From Magnetococcales bacterium HCHbin5 (GTDB lineage: Bacteria > Pseudomonadota > Magnetococcia > Magnetococcales > Magnetaquicoccaceae), in the NCBI GenBank assembly GCA_002753505.1, contig PEAG01000024.1, positions 1 to 42,836 on the forward strand: a stretch of 42,836 nt of DNA, in the 5' to 3' direction. The notes below the pieces were generated by a model. It was not told the origin of the DNA, did not search any database, and was given only the letters and a program-made list of their open reading frames with translations. Positions 1-8,437 of the stretch are shown here, in pieces; position 1 is the stretch's first letter; each line of letters opens with the position of its first letter. The position numbers were made by a program, and so were the translations under genes.

Positions 1-287
1 TCGGTCGGGCTGCCGCCCTCCAGGAGTGCCCCTGCGGGGCGTTTTGGGCGCGCTGCGCCCATTTGCTGCGCAAATGGGCTTTTGTGAAAGCGCGCCCGTT
101 ACATGCAGGGGCTTTGCCCCTGCACCCCACCGGGGACCGTGACGGTCCCCGGACCCCTGCAATTGTTTTAAAAGATTAATTGAGGGGGGCTTTTGTGAAA
201 GCGCGCCCGTCATGCAGGGGCTTTGCCCCTGCACCCCACTGGGGACCGTGACGGTCCCCAGGCCCCTGCAATTGTTTTAAAAGATTA
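1..287 (-). repeat. Right arm of composite palindromic repeat, cut by window edge, plus a second partial unit
   Basis: Two copies of the GC-rich unit found at other intergenic sites here. The first (about 1-176) has the full arm: the gcccatttgc/gcaaatgggc hairpin near 57-79, the gcaggggc/gcccctgc hairpin near 105-123, and the ggggaccgt/acggtcccc hairpin near 134-154. A second shorter unit (about 187-287) repeats the last two hairpins about 109 bp further on, with the outer pair of the last stem changed to ctgggg/ccccag. Both end in the family flank gcaattgttttaaaagatta. The linker and opposite arm would lie to the left of the window. Confidence 0.85.
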
Positions 288-339
288 AGAAAATTTATGG
301 GTGGGCTGAATGGTTACCTGCTTTTCAAGGATGAAACCT

Positions 340-1425
340 ATGTTGCCTGAAATGTTGCTGTCCCGTTCCGACCTGCGCGCCATGATCCGCGTGATGCGCA
401 CCCTCTACCGTTTACAACAACGGCCCGCCTACCGCCTCCAACTGGCCGCAGAACTGCCGGAGGTGGCGCGCTTTGATCCGGGCCACGCCTCGGTCATGAT
501 GGGCTACGATTTTCACTTGACCCCAGAGGGTCCACGCCTGATCGAGGTCAATACCAATGCCGGCGGAGCCCTGCTGGCCTGCCGGGCCTACCATCCCACC
601 TTTCCCGCAACCTCCACGGAGCGCATCAATCGCTACCAAACCAGGCTGTTGGAAACCTTTGCCCGGGAGATGCACCTCTTCAGCGGTGGCCGCACCACCC
701 GGCCCAACCAGGTGATCATCCTGGATGAGGAACCAGAAAAACAGTATCTGGCCGAAGAGATGCACGTCATGCGCGGCCTGTTCAACCGCTGGGGCGTGGA
801 GGCAGCCCTGGCCGATCCATCGGCACTGGATATGGGGGAGGAGGGGGTCTTTTTCCAAGGCAAAACGGTCGATATGATCTACAACCGCCACTGCGATTTT
901 TATCTGGACAGCCCGGAACTGGCTGGGTTGCGGGCAGCCTACCTGGCAGGCCGCCTCTGCCTCACCCCCAACCCCCGTACCTACGCCCTGCTCGCCGACA
1001 AACGGCGCATGACTCTCTGGTCCGATCCCGCCCGACTCGCCGACCTGGGGCTGACAGAGTCGGAGAGGAGTACCCTGCAAACCGCCGTACCGGTCAGCCG
1101 ACTGCTGGCGCAAATGGAGCCGGATTCTCTCTGGAAAGAGCGTAAACGGTGGGTCTTCAAACCGGTTACCGCCTTTGGCAGCCGGGGGGTTCTCCTGGGC
1201 GACAGCATCTCCCGACAACGCTTTCAGGGACTGAATCCCGACACCACCCTGGTGCAGCAGTTCATCCCACCCACGGCAGCCGCCAACGGTCGCATGAAGG
1301 TGGATTGGCGACTCTTTGCCTACCAGGAGCAACTGCTGGGGGTGGCCCCACGCCTCTACCAGGGCCAAGTGACCAATTTTCGCGAATCCGGCAGTGGCTA
1401 CGCCCCCGTGCGCCTGACGCAATAA
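340..1425 (+). CDS. ATP-grasp-like protein, possibly circularly permuted
   Basis: Predicted cytosolic protein of 361 aa, substrate unknown. Seen: an EVNTNAGG motif (E69, N71), like the Mg-binding Glu-x-Asn of ATP-grasp ligases, and a later FKPVTAFGSRGV segment (K274, glycine-rich loop) like the nucleotide-binding lysine and loop, followed by a VDWRLFAY strand. In ordinary ATP-grasp enzymes the lysine and loop precede the E-x-N motif; the reverse order fits circularly permuted ATP-grasp families, which ligate a carboxylate to an amine or thiol. Start at 340 is chosen because AAGGAT lies 8 nt upstream; 310 and 331 are in-frame alternatives. No neighbour identifies the substrate. The ATP-grasp assignment is by motif only. 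Confidence 0.7.
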   Translation: MLPEMLLSRSDLRAMIRVMRTLYRLQQRPAYRLQLAAELPEVARFDPGHASVMMGYDFHLTPEGPRLIEVNTNAGGALLACRAYHPTFPATSTERINRYQTRLLETFAREMHLFSGGRTTRPNQVIILDEEPEKQYLAEEMHVMRGLFNRWGVEAALADPSALDMGEEGVFFQGKTVDMIYNRHCDFYLDSPELAGLRAAYLAGRLCLTPNPRTYALLADKRRMTLWSDPARLADLGLTESERSTLQTAVPVSRLLAQMEPDSLWKERKRWVFKPVTAFGSRGVLLGDSISRQRFQGLNPDTTLVQQFIPPTAAANGRMKVDWRLFAYQEQLLGVAPRLYQGQVTNFRESGSGYAPVRLTQ

Positions 1426-1600
1426 AAAAAATCTCAACTACTCTTTGCCCTGGCAACGGTGAAAATGGTAGCATGCGGTTGTCGTCGTGTACGGGGGGGG
1501 AGGGCTCTGCCAACCTCCTCTCCGCTGTCGTTGGTTGGGGACTGCAAAGGGTACCCCTTGAACAGATAATCAGACACTCAAGCCCAGGCGTGAGGCCAAC

Positions 1601-1798
1601 ATGAACCCGCAAGAGAAATCCAATCCTTCAGAAGGCTTTCAGGTAGAAGACCCCCTGGCCGTCTTTACGGCCTTCAGCCAAGAGGAGATCCGTCGTTGGC
1701 GCAGTACAGAGCCAGAGTTTGACGAAGAACTCCACCAAGAGGCGGTGTCGCTGGTCTTGGGGCGACTCAAACAACGGCTCGATACAGCGAAAAGATAG
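1601..1798 (+). CDS. Small acidic hypothetical protein, first gene of ATPase operon
   Basis: 65 aa, charged, no signal peptide or membrane segment; predicted mostly helical. Not recognised. A GTGAGG ribosome-binding sequence lies just before the ATG. The stop is 11 nt before the start of the Rad50/YhaN-like ATPase, so the two are probably co-transcribed. In YhaN-type operons a metallophosphoesterase (YhaO/SbcD-like) would be expected next to the ATPase; this protein is far too short to be one. It could be an accessory subunit. The 1426-1600 gap upstream holds no other gene I can support. Confidence 0.6.
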   Translation: MNPQEKSNPSEGFQVEDPLAVFTAFSQEEIRRWRSTEPEFDEELHQEAVSLVLGRLKQRLDTAKR

Positions 1799-1809
1799 GG
1801 GGAATCTGC

Positions 1810-4047
1810 ATGATCATTCAAGCGTTGCAAGCAGAAAATCTATTTAAATTCAAAAAATTATCACTGACCGGCCTGCCGACTGCCGGGCGTATTCTGCTGA
1901 GTGGACCGAATGAGTCCGGTAAAACGGCTGTGGTCGAGGCCATCTGTCTGGGACTGTTTGGCCGCACGGCCTCCCTGGAGGCCAGCCAACTGGCCAAAGC
2001 GGTCAAATGGGGTGAGGAGCAGGCGGCGGTCACCGTCACCTTTTCGGGCTCGGACGACCAGAGCTATACGGTTTGCCGCTATGTGGACGCCAAAGGCCAT
2101 GGTCAGGCCAGCCTCAGTCAAACCGGAGCGGATGAGCCGATGGTCAAGGGGGTGGAGGCGGTGGACCAGGCCGTCCTGGCTCTGGCCGGTTTTGATTTTC
2201 AACAGTACATGGAGACCCTTTTTCTGGCCCAGAACCCTCGGGAGGGTTCGGCCAGGGAGGAGACCATCCAAACCCTGGCCGGTGTGGCCGATCTCGATGG
2301 CTTGGCCAATGCGTTGACCGCCGAAATGGCGACCAGCGAAGCGGAGATTGCGCAGGGGGATGCCCAGGTGGAGCAGCTGCAGGCGCAACTGGCCGACCTG
2401 AACCTGCAGGAAGAGGCTTTGGGTACCCTGGAGCGGGAACGGGATGCAGCGGTGGAACAGTTGGCTGCAGTCGACCGGGAGATAGATCGCTGGCAGCTGT
2501 TTGCCGCTGAGATGCAGGGAGCGGCGGATGGCATTGAATCCCATACCGGTCGCCTCTTGCAGTGTGGTCTGGAGAGTGGTCTGGAGGCGTGGCAGAGTCG
2601 GGTCAAGTCGGTGGGGCAGGCCCTGGTCGGGATGGATGCGGTTTGTCAGCGGCATCACGTCGAGATGGATGCGGTGCCGGGGGCTGCTCTGCGCAAGGCA
2701 ACCGAGGATCTCGGCAAACGGCTCTCCAGGGCCACCGCTTTCATGGAAGAGGTGGCCAGCCATCGCTATGGGTTGGCGGTGTGGCTGGGAGAAATTCCCA
2801 GCAAAGAGGGGACGGATACCCTGCACAGAACCCAGTCCCAGCGGCACGAACAGCTGCTCTATTGCGCCAAGCGTCGCCAGCGTACCGGCCTCATGGTCAC
2901 CATTGCCCTGCTGTTGGGTCTGCTGTTGGGGGCAGCTGGCGGCCTGCTGCAGTTTCAGCCAGAGTCCAACCTTGCCAGCATGATTGTCCCCCTGCTGAAA
3001 ATGGTCTATCCTGCCTGGGATGCGGCCCTGTTGCCTGTCCTGTTTGGGGTGGCGGTCGTCTTTTTGCTGCTGGCCACCAATGGTGCCGGTCGCAACTTTG
3101 GCCTGCGCAAAAAGATGGTGGAACATGAGCAGGCGTTGGCTGCATTGAAGGCGCGTGAGGCGGTGGTGCGGCAGATGATCCAGAACATGGATGCCGCCGC
3201 CAAGGAGTCTCTGCCCCGTCAGGTGGAAAAACTGGTGCAGTTGGAGGAGGGGGAGTGGGTGGCCGGTTTGGCCGAGTGGGCCAAGGAGGAGGGGCTGTTC
3301 CTGCTGGATGCCAAGGCGCAACAAAAGTTCATGGCGCAATTGCAGGGCCATCTGGAGACATTTCGCCAGGAGATGGCGGCGGATGCGGCAGAGATTGCGG
3401 CCCAACAGGCCGCCTCCCAACAGGCCCGGCAACAGCTTGGCGTGACCATCGAGCAGTTGGAAGCGGCGATTGAACAGGAAAAGGCGCGGCGGGCGCAGGA
3501 TGCGGCGTGGCGGGCGGAGTGTGCAGCGTTGGCAGCGGAGCGTCTCCGGCAGAGCCACCAGATTGCGGTGCGGCGTATTGCCTGCACGTTGTTGCGTGGG
3601 GCGTGCAAAGGGTTGTCGATCCGCTTCAACCAGGAGTTGCGGCGTTTTATCGCCAAGGCAGCCCCTCTCTTCACCCAGGGGCGGTATCAGCATTTGCGGA
3701 TTGATGAGCAGTTGCAGGTTGCCGCCTTTTCCACGGCCAAGAATGATTTTGTCGATTTTGACGAAATTTCCACGGGGGTACGCTATCAGTTGCTGTTGGC
3801 GGTTCGGATGGCGTTGGCGCAGGCGTTGGCAGCCCGTGTAGGCCGTGCGCAGCAATTTATCGTGTTGGATGAGCCGTTTGTCTTTTTTGATCGTCAGCGT
3901 ATTCGGGAGTCCCTGGATGCCCTGCTTCGTGTCAGCGATCAGATCAGTCAGGTATGGGTCATTGCACAGGAGTATGAAGCGGCGTTGGCGGAGGATTTGC
4001 ATCTCTCCTGTCTGACTGAGGAAGACTCTTTGGTGTATCAGGGTTGA
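1810..4047 (+). CDS. Rad50/YhaN-like AAA ATPase with a central transmembrane hairpin
   Basis: 745-aa SMC/Rad50-type ATPase. Walker A is GPNESGKT (residues 32-39) in the N-terminal lobe, with a Q-loop-like LFLAQNPREG near residue 140. The C-terminal lobe has an ISTGVRYQ signature and Walker B FIVLDEPF (D687, E688). Between the lobes are long Ala/Glu/Gln-rich coiled coils interrupted by two hydrophobic segments (about 360-382 and 404-424). The coil tip is therefore a membrane hairpin, where Rad50 has a zinc hook. This layout is known from YhaN-like proteins, linked to DNA processing in Firmicutes, but function here is unknown. GGGGGAA precedes the ATG. The next gene starts 3 nt after the stop, so they form one operon. 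No nuclease partner is present in the window. Confidence 0.85.
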   Translation: MIIQALQAENLFKFKKLSLTGLPTAGRILLSGPNESGKTAVVEAICLGLFGRTASLEASQLAKAVKWGEEQAAVTVTFSGSDDQSYTVCRYVDAKGHGQASLSQTGADEPMVKGVEAVDQAVLALAGFDFQQYMETLFLAQNPREGSAREETIQTLAGVADLDGLANALTAEMATSEAEIAQGDAQVEQLQAQLADLNLQEEALGTLERERDAAVEQLAAVDREIDRWQLFAAEMQGAADGIESHTGRLLQCGLESGLEAWQSRVKSVGQALVGMDAVCQRHHVEMDAVPGAALRKATEDLGKRLSRATAFMEEVASHRYGLAVWLGEIPSKEGTDTLHRTQSQRHEQLLYCAKRRQRTGLMVTIALLLGLLLGAAGGLLQFQPESNLASMIVPLLKMVYPAWDAALLPVLFGVAVVFLLLATNGAGRNFGLRKKMVEHEQALAALKAREAVVRQMIQNMDAAAKESLPRQVEKLVQLEEGEWVAGLAEWAKEEGLFLLDAKAQQKFMAQLQGHLETFRQEMAADAAEIAAQQAASQQARQQLGVTIEQLEAAIEQEKARRAQDAAWRAECAALAAERLRQSHQIAVRRIACTLLRGACKGLSIRFNQELRRFIAKAAPLFTQGRYQHLRIDEQLQVAAFSTAKNDFVDFDEISTGVRYQLLLAVRMALAQALAARVGRAQQFIVLDEPFVFFDRQRIRESLDALLRVSDQISQVWVIAQEYEAALAEDLHLSCLTEEDSLVYQG

Positions 4048-4050
4048 CGA

Positions 4051-4953
4051 TTGAACAAATTTTGGCTGGCTCTCTTTGTCGCTGTCTTGCCACTGCTGGG
4101 TTGGAGTGTGGTGGTGGAGGGGCGTGTTCCTGATCCGACGGCGCGTACCATTCGGGTCAAAGGTTCTGACACCATGGCGGTGATTTCGTCCCGTTGGGCG
4201 ACCCGTTATCAGGCCGAGACGTCGGGAGTGACGGTGGATGTGGCGGCGGGCGGATCGGGCAATGGCATTTCAGCTCTGATCAATGGCCATGTAGAGATTG
4301 CGACGGCCAGTCGCCCGCTCAAGTCGCATGAGGTGCGGCAGATTGTCAGTCGTTCCGGCAAACAGCCGGTGCTGTTTCTGGTCGGCCTGGATGCCATCTC
4401 TGTGGTGGTGCATCCGCTGAATCCGGTGCTGGGTCTCTCTGTGCGGCAGTTGGCGGATATTTATGGCAGGGAGGGGAGCATCAAGCGTTGGAGTGATTTG
4501 GGGGTGGTGGTGCCTGGTTGTGAGGATCGGGAGATTGTGCGGATCAGTCGCAAAAACAATTCAGGCACCTATTATCTGTTTCGGCAGGATCTGTTCCATG
4601 CCAATGCCCATTTTCAAACCAACATGGATTATGTGGCCAGTTCGGAGGCGGTGGTGCAGCAGGTGGCGCAGACGCCCTGTGCGATCGGTTATGTGGGGAT
4701 GGGGTTTGTGACGGCGGCGGTCAAGACGTTGTGCATTACCAACAAGAAGGGTGGTTCCTGTGTGCCGCCGACGGTTGCGTCGGTCCTTGAAAAGCGTTAT
4801 CCGTTGGCACGCGACCTGTACATGGTGACGTTGGGGCCGCCTGCGGAGTTGGTCAAGGACTATTTGCAGTGGATTCTGGGGCCGGTTGGGCAGGAGATTG
4901 TCAAAAAATCCGGTTTTATCCCGGTTCCCAAGTCGGCGCAGAGGCCGTTCTAA
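4051..4953 (+). CDS. PstS-like periplasmic phosphate-binding protein
   Basis: 300 aa, PBP-like fold of the PstS family, which binds phosphate in the periplasm. Seen: an N-terminal signal peptide (hydrophobic residues about 5-20), the RVKGSDTM strand and P-loop, a GGSGNGISALING segment, TASRPL, a KNNSGTYYLF motif and IGYVGMGF near the C-terminus, in family order. The start is TTG at 4051, with AGGG about 9 nt upstream, 3 nt after the ATPase stop. No pstCAB genes follow; instead there is a repeat block and then, 1.5 kb on, a PiT permease and PhoB-type regulator. It may serve as a sensor or scavenger rather than part of an ABC importer. Family is clear; phosphate specificity is inferred. Confidence 0.85.
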   Translation: MNKFWLALFVAVLPLLGWSVVVEGRVPDPTARTIRVKGSDTMAVISSRWATRYQAETSGVTVDVAAGGSGNGISALINGHVEIATASRPLKSHEVRQIVSRSGKQPVLFLVGLDAISVVVHPLNPVLGLSVRQLADIYGREGSIKRWSDLGVVVPGCEDREIVRISRKNNSGTYYLFRQDLFHANAHFQTNMDYVASSEAVVQQVAQTPCAIGYVGMGFVTAAVKTLCITNKKGGSCVPPTVASVLEKRYPLARDLYMVTLGPPAELVKDYLQWILGPVGQEIVKKSGFIPVPKSAQRPF

Positions 4954-4961
4954 CCGGGGTG

Positions 4962-5675
4962 CCCCTGCTTTTTCTGATCTTTTCAAACGATTGCAGGGGT
5001 CCGGGGAGCGTCACGCTCCCCGGTGGGGTGCAGGGGCAAAGCCCCATCTACGCTAACATGATGGCTATTCCCCTGCTTTTTCTGATCTTTTCAAACGATT
5101 GCAGGGGTCCGGGGAGCGTCACGCTCCCCGGTGGGGTGCAGGGGCAAAGCCCCATCTACGCTAACATGATGGCTATTCCCCTGCTTTTTCTGATCTTTTC
5201 AAACGATTGCAGGGGTCCGGGGAGCGTCACGCTCCCCGGTGGGGTGCAGGGGCAAAGCCCCTGCATGTAACGGGCGCGCTTTCCCAAAAGCCCATTTGCG
5301 CAGCAAATGGGCGCAGCGCGCCCAAAACGCCCCGCAGGGGCACTCCTGGAGGGCGGCAGCCCGACCGAGAGCGGGCAATAGGTTATTGGGTTTGGAAAAA
5401 AAACCGACCCTGGCCTTGTATCAAACAGGAAGTGTAATACAATCAAAGCGTAATATCCGAACGTTCTGTCTTCTTACCCAAACATTTTCCGTAACATAAC
5501 CGTGCGAGTCGGGCTGCCGCCCTCCCAAGGTCGCCCCTGCGGGGCGGCTTTGTGCGCGTTGCGCAAATTTTCTGCGAAAATTTGCTTTGGGAAAACGCGC
5601 CGTTCATGCAGGGGCTTTGCCCCTGCACCCCACTGGGGACCGTGACGGTCCCCAGACCCCTGCAATCGTTTAAAG
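4962..5675. repeat. Composite palindromic element with a three-fold 108-bp tandem array
   Basis: Left arm: three tandem units whose gcagggg cores begin at 4993, 5101 and 5209, an exact 108-bp period. The third runs on into the full arm (gcccatttgc/gcaaatgggc hairpin near 5296-5318, ending agggcggcagcccgacc near 5365). A linker (about 5366-5507) containing cttgtatcaaacagg and cataaccgtgcgag follows. Then comes an inverted arm (5508-5669) with the cgggctgccgccct end and a caaatttt/gaaaatttg stem. In the tandem units the main stem is ggggagcgt/acgctcccc, not ggggaccgt/acggtcccc, with both arms changed together. It lies directly after the PstS-like gene. Confidence 0.9.
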
Positions 5676-6458
5676 GAAGACCGCAATCCTGTTAGCGCAA
5701 CGGGCGCGCTTTCCCCATTCTCCCATCCCCCAACCATCTGAATATCCAGACGGCTACCATTCTCAGCCAATCCGCACAAATTATTATCGCCATTCCCTGA
5801 TACGACTAATCATAAAATCTTTATACATGTTCCAATCGCCTGCTTTGCCCCATCTTGCGGTTCCGCTGGCAACAAAAAATGTCAGCAAATTTTTCAATCA
5901 TCTGTCTCTTGTTTCTGACAGGTGCGACCAGCCTGGTACATGAACGAAACGATAAGCATGCCTCACATCCAATGCCGCCAAATCAAAAAATTGCAATTGT
6001 TACATATGCTGTATATGTATTTCATTAGTATTTCACTGATCGTTCATCGTTAATTAACATCAAAGTACTTGATTAAAAAGAGAATTTCTCCCATCATGCC
6101 CGCCGTGATTTCGTTTCGATGAACAATTTATGTGCCAGAATGGCAGTCAACACATCGGCCTCATGTTGATCCATTAAGATTCGGTTAAATCGAGTCTGGT
6201 ATGGCTATGCGTTGCCAAACTGGGTGCCGGGATTGTTATGTCGGTTACGTGATGTTTTTAACAAGATCTATACGCGGGATGAAACAACTCCGGTGCGGTA
6301 GAGACAGCGGCAAGGGATGGAGGCAATGGAGAGATTACGAAACAACAGACACATGAAAAAGATGAAGAGCCAATTCTGCCAAAACAGGATATCTGACAGG
6401 ACAGAGAGATTGGCAAGGCGGATTACCCATACTGCAGAGGAGGCCGGAGCGATAAACA
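5676..6458. other. Long AT-richer intergenic region upstream of the phosphate permease
   Basis: About 780 bp without a convincing coding sequence on either strand; only short open frames with poor composition and no good ribosome-binding sites occur. It is visibly more AT-rich than its surroundings, especially 5990-6090. An inverted repeat acatat-gctgt-atatgt sits at 6002-6018 and could be an operator. I looked for a Pho box (two CTGTCAT-like direct repeats) and found none I would defend. A small RNA or decayed gene cannot be excluded. Confidence 0.5.
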
Positions 6459-7517
6459 ATGGATAGCAATACCGTCATGATGTTGATGTGGGCGACAATT
6501 GTCGTCGTGCTGATTTTCGACTTTACCAACGGGTTTCACGATGCCTCCAACATTACCGGCAGCATCATCGCCTCCCGTGCCATGACCCCTATTCAGGCGG
6601 CCCTGCTCACGGGCGTCTTCCACTTTATCGGCCCCATGCTGGGCGGGGTTGCCGTGGCCAACACCATCGGGGGGTTTGTCAAGATTGATGACCTGCCCAA
6701 GGTCATGTCGCTGACAGTGGTCCTGTGCGGCATTTTTGGTTCCATTTTCTGGAACCTGCTGACCTGGTTTTTCGGTCTGCCCTCCTCCTCCTCTCACGCC
6801 CTCGTGGGCGGCATCGCAGGAGCAGTGCTGTTCGCCGCCGGGGGTGACCATGTGGTGTGGGGGGTTGAGAAACTGGTGGTGGATGGCAAGATGACCGGCG
6901 TCACCAAAGTGGTTCTCTCCCTGTTCATCTCGCCCATCCTGGGGTTCTGGCTTGGGTATATGCTGCAGGTTCTCGTGCGCCGCCTGACCAATCGGGCCCG
7001 CCCCTCCATCGACAAGGTGTTCAAGTGGAGCCAATACATCAGTGCCGCCGCCCTCTCCTTTTCCCACGGCACCAATGATGCCCAGAAAAGCATGGGCATC
7101 ATCGGACTGGCCCTGTTTCTGGGCGGAGAGATCCCGAAGTTTGGCATTCCGTACTGGGTCATTGTCACCTGCGCGGTGGTCATCACCATCGGCAACATGT
7201 TTGGGGGCTGGCGTATCGTCCGCACTGTGGGCTTCGGCATCTATCGGGTGAGACCCATTCACTCTTTCAACGCACAACTCACCTCGGCGGCGGTCATCTT
7301 CGGGGCAGCCACCATGGGGGCACCGGTCTCCACCACCCATGTGGCCAGTTCCGGCATCATGGGGGTCGGTTCGGCAGACCGGCCCAAGGCGGTCAAGTGG
7401 CGCAAGGGTAAGGAGATCCTGGCCACTTGGTTGTTGACCATTCCGGGCTCCGGTCTGGTGGGGGGTGCAACCTATCTGCTGACTGACCTGATTTTCCATG
7501 TCAGTGCCGGTCGCTGA
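6459..7517 (+). CDS. pit: PiT-family low-affinity inorganic phosphate permease
   Basis: 352-aa inner-membrane protein of the PiT family, which co-transports metal-phosphate or phosphate with cations. Both family signatures are present: FDFTNGFHDASN near the N-terminus and SFSHGTNDAQKSMG in the second half, each followed by hydrophobic helices, reflecting the internal duplication typical of the family. About 10 membrane segments are visible and length is normal for the short bacterial type. A GGAG lies 8-12 nt before the ATG. The next gene, 72 bp downstream, encodes the DUF47 partner normally paired with such permeases, and a PhoB-type regulator follows. Confidence 0.95.
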   Translation: MDSNTVMMLMWATIVVVLIFDFTNGFHDASNITGSIIASRAMTPIQAALLTGVFHFIGPMLGGVAVANTIGGFVKIDDLPKVMSLTVVLCGIFGSIFWNLLTWFFGLPSSSSHALVGGIAGAVLFAAGGDHVVWGVEKLVVDGKMTGVTKVVLSLFISPILGFWLGYMLQVLVRRLTNRARPSIDKVFKWSQYISAAALSFSHGTNDAQKSMGIIGLALFLGGEIPKFGIPYWVIVTCAVVITIGNMFGGWRIVRTVGFGIYRVRPIHSFNAQLTSAAVIFGAATMGAPVSTTHVASSGIMGVGSADRPKAVKWRKGKEILATWLLTIPGSGLVGGATYLLTDLIFHVSAGR

Positions 7518-7589
7518 GTCCGGGACGGCAGACTGCATCAATGTGTCACATATCATACACTTTCAGATAACGAACAATAGGAGAAAACC

Positions 7590-8285
7590 ATGAGTGGATC
7601 CAGTCCCGTCTTTGGGAGCTTGTTGGACAACGTGCTGCCCCGCGTCCCGCCCTTCTTCAAAATGTTGCACGAGCAGACGGAAATGCTCGTCAAGACCTTT
7701 TCCGCGCTTGTCCTCTACCTGGAAAGCGGCGAGCATATCCGGGCCGGGGAGGTGGCCGCCATGGAGACCCAGGCCGCCGAGTACAAGGAAAAATTGCTGG
7801 AGGTGTTGAACAACTCCTTCTCAACCCCCATGGACCGTGAGGATGTTTTCCGCTCCATCACCTCCATCCACGAGCCCATCTGGTCGGCCCGCATCGCCGC
7901 CGAGGAGATGGATGCCCTGGGCATCAAGTCCGACCGTTTTGCGGTGGAGATTGCCACCATCCTGCGCGAGGCCGCCATCTCCCTGGAACGGGGCTACAGC
8001 AAGATGGAAAAAAGCCCGAGCAGCGCGGATGGCGACGCGGTGGCGGCCACCCGTTGCCGGGCCAGCATTGACAAGGCCTATCGTCGGGCGCTGGCGGCAC
8101 TCTACAACGTGGATGCCACCCTGAAGTCCTTGCAGGAGAACGATACCAACGCCAAGGTGGATGCCATGAACCATGTGGTGGATATTCTCAAGCGTCGGGA
8201 GATGTATCGTCACCTCCATTTTGCGGGTCGGCAGATGGCGGACGCGGGCTCGGTCCTCCATGGCATTATTGTGCAATTGAGCTAG
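7590..8285 (+). CDS. DUF47 family (PhoU-like) accessory protein of the phosphate permease
   Basis: 231-aa all-helical cytosolic protein of the DUF47/TIGR00153 family, structurally related to PhoU. Family members sit next to PiT permeases and are thought to modulate them. Seen: long amphipathic helices, a MLHEQTEMLVKTF N-terminal segment, acidic EEMDALGIKSDRFAVE in the middle and a C-terminal RREMYRHLHFAGRQMADAG helix typical of the family. TAGGAGA precedes the ATG at good spacing. It probably forms an operon with the permease upstream. Confidence 0.92.
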   Translation: MSGSSPVFGSLLDNVLPRVPPFFKMLHEQTEMLVKTFSALVLYLESGEHIRAGEVAAMETQAAEYKEKLLEVLNNSFSTPMDREDVFRSITSIHEPIWSARIAAEEMDALGIKSDRFAVEIATILREAAISLERGYSKMEKSPSSADGDAVAATRCRASIDKAYRRALAALYNVDATLKSLQENDTNAKVDAMNHVVDILKRREMYRHLHFAGRQMADAGSVLHGIIVQLS

Positions 8286-8327
8286 CAGGGCAGCCAATCC
8301 GTATTTCCCACCCGTACCACATCTGAT

Positions 8328-8354
8328 CCGTGGGGGGGCAGAGCCCCCCCACGG
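8328..8354 (+). terminator. GC-rich hairpin between the DUF47 gene and phoB
   Basis: Perfect 12-bp inverted repeat ccgtgggggggc / gcccccccacgg with a 3-nt loop, 43 bp after the DUF47 stop and 84 bp before phoB. The stem is very stable but no T-run follows, so it may be a weak or factor-assisted terminator, or an RNA-processing or stability element. Confidence 0.5.
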
Positions 8355-8437
8355 TGTGGTCTCGGCGTGGCGTCTCGGTTGTGCAGCCGTTACCGTAATA
8401 ACCCCTCTTCAAAACGTCCCAACCGGGATACTGTACC

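Noticed and set aside
1861-4002. 713-codon open frame on the minus strand opposite the Rad50/YhaN-like gene
   Set aside because: Gln/Leu/His-rich shadow of the coiled-coil gene, no family features.
4869-5270. Open frame of 133 codons through the 108-bp tandem array
   Set aside because: It arises because 108 is a multiple of 3; the sequence is repeat DNA with palindromes on both strands, overlaps the end of the PstS-like gene and has no ribosome-binding site.
4962-5270. CRISPR array
   Set aside because: Only three units, 108-bp period with nearly identical spacers, and no cas genes; it is a tandem repeat of the palindromic family.
7530-7565. Pho-box-like sequence tgtcacatatcatacac before the DUF47 gene
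   Set aside because: Only one half resembles CTGTCAT; spacing and second half do not match, so a PhoB site is not supported.
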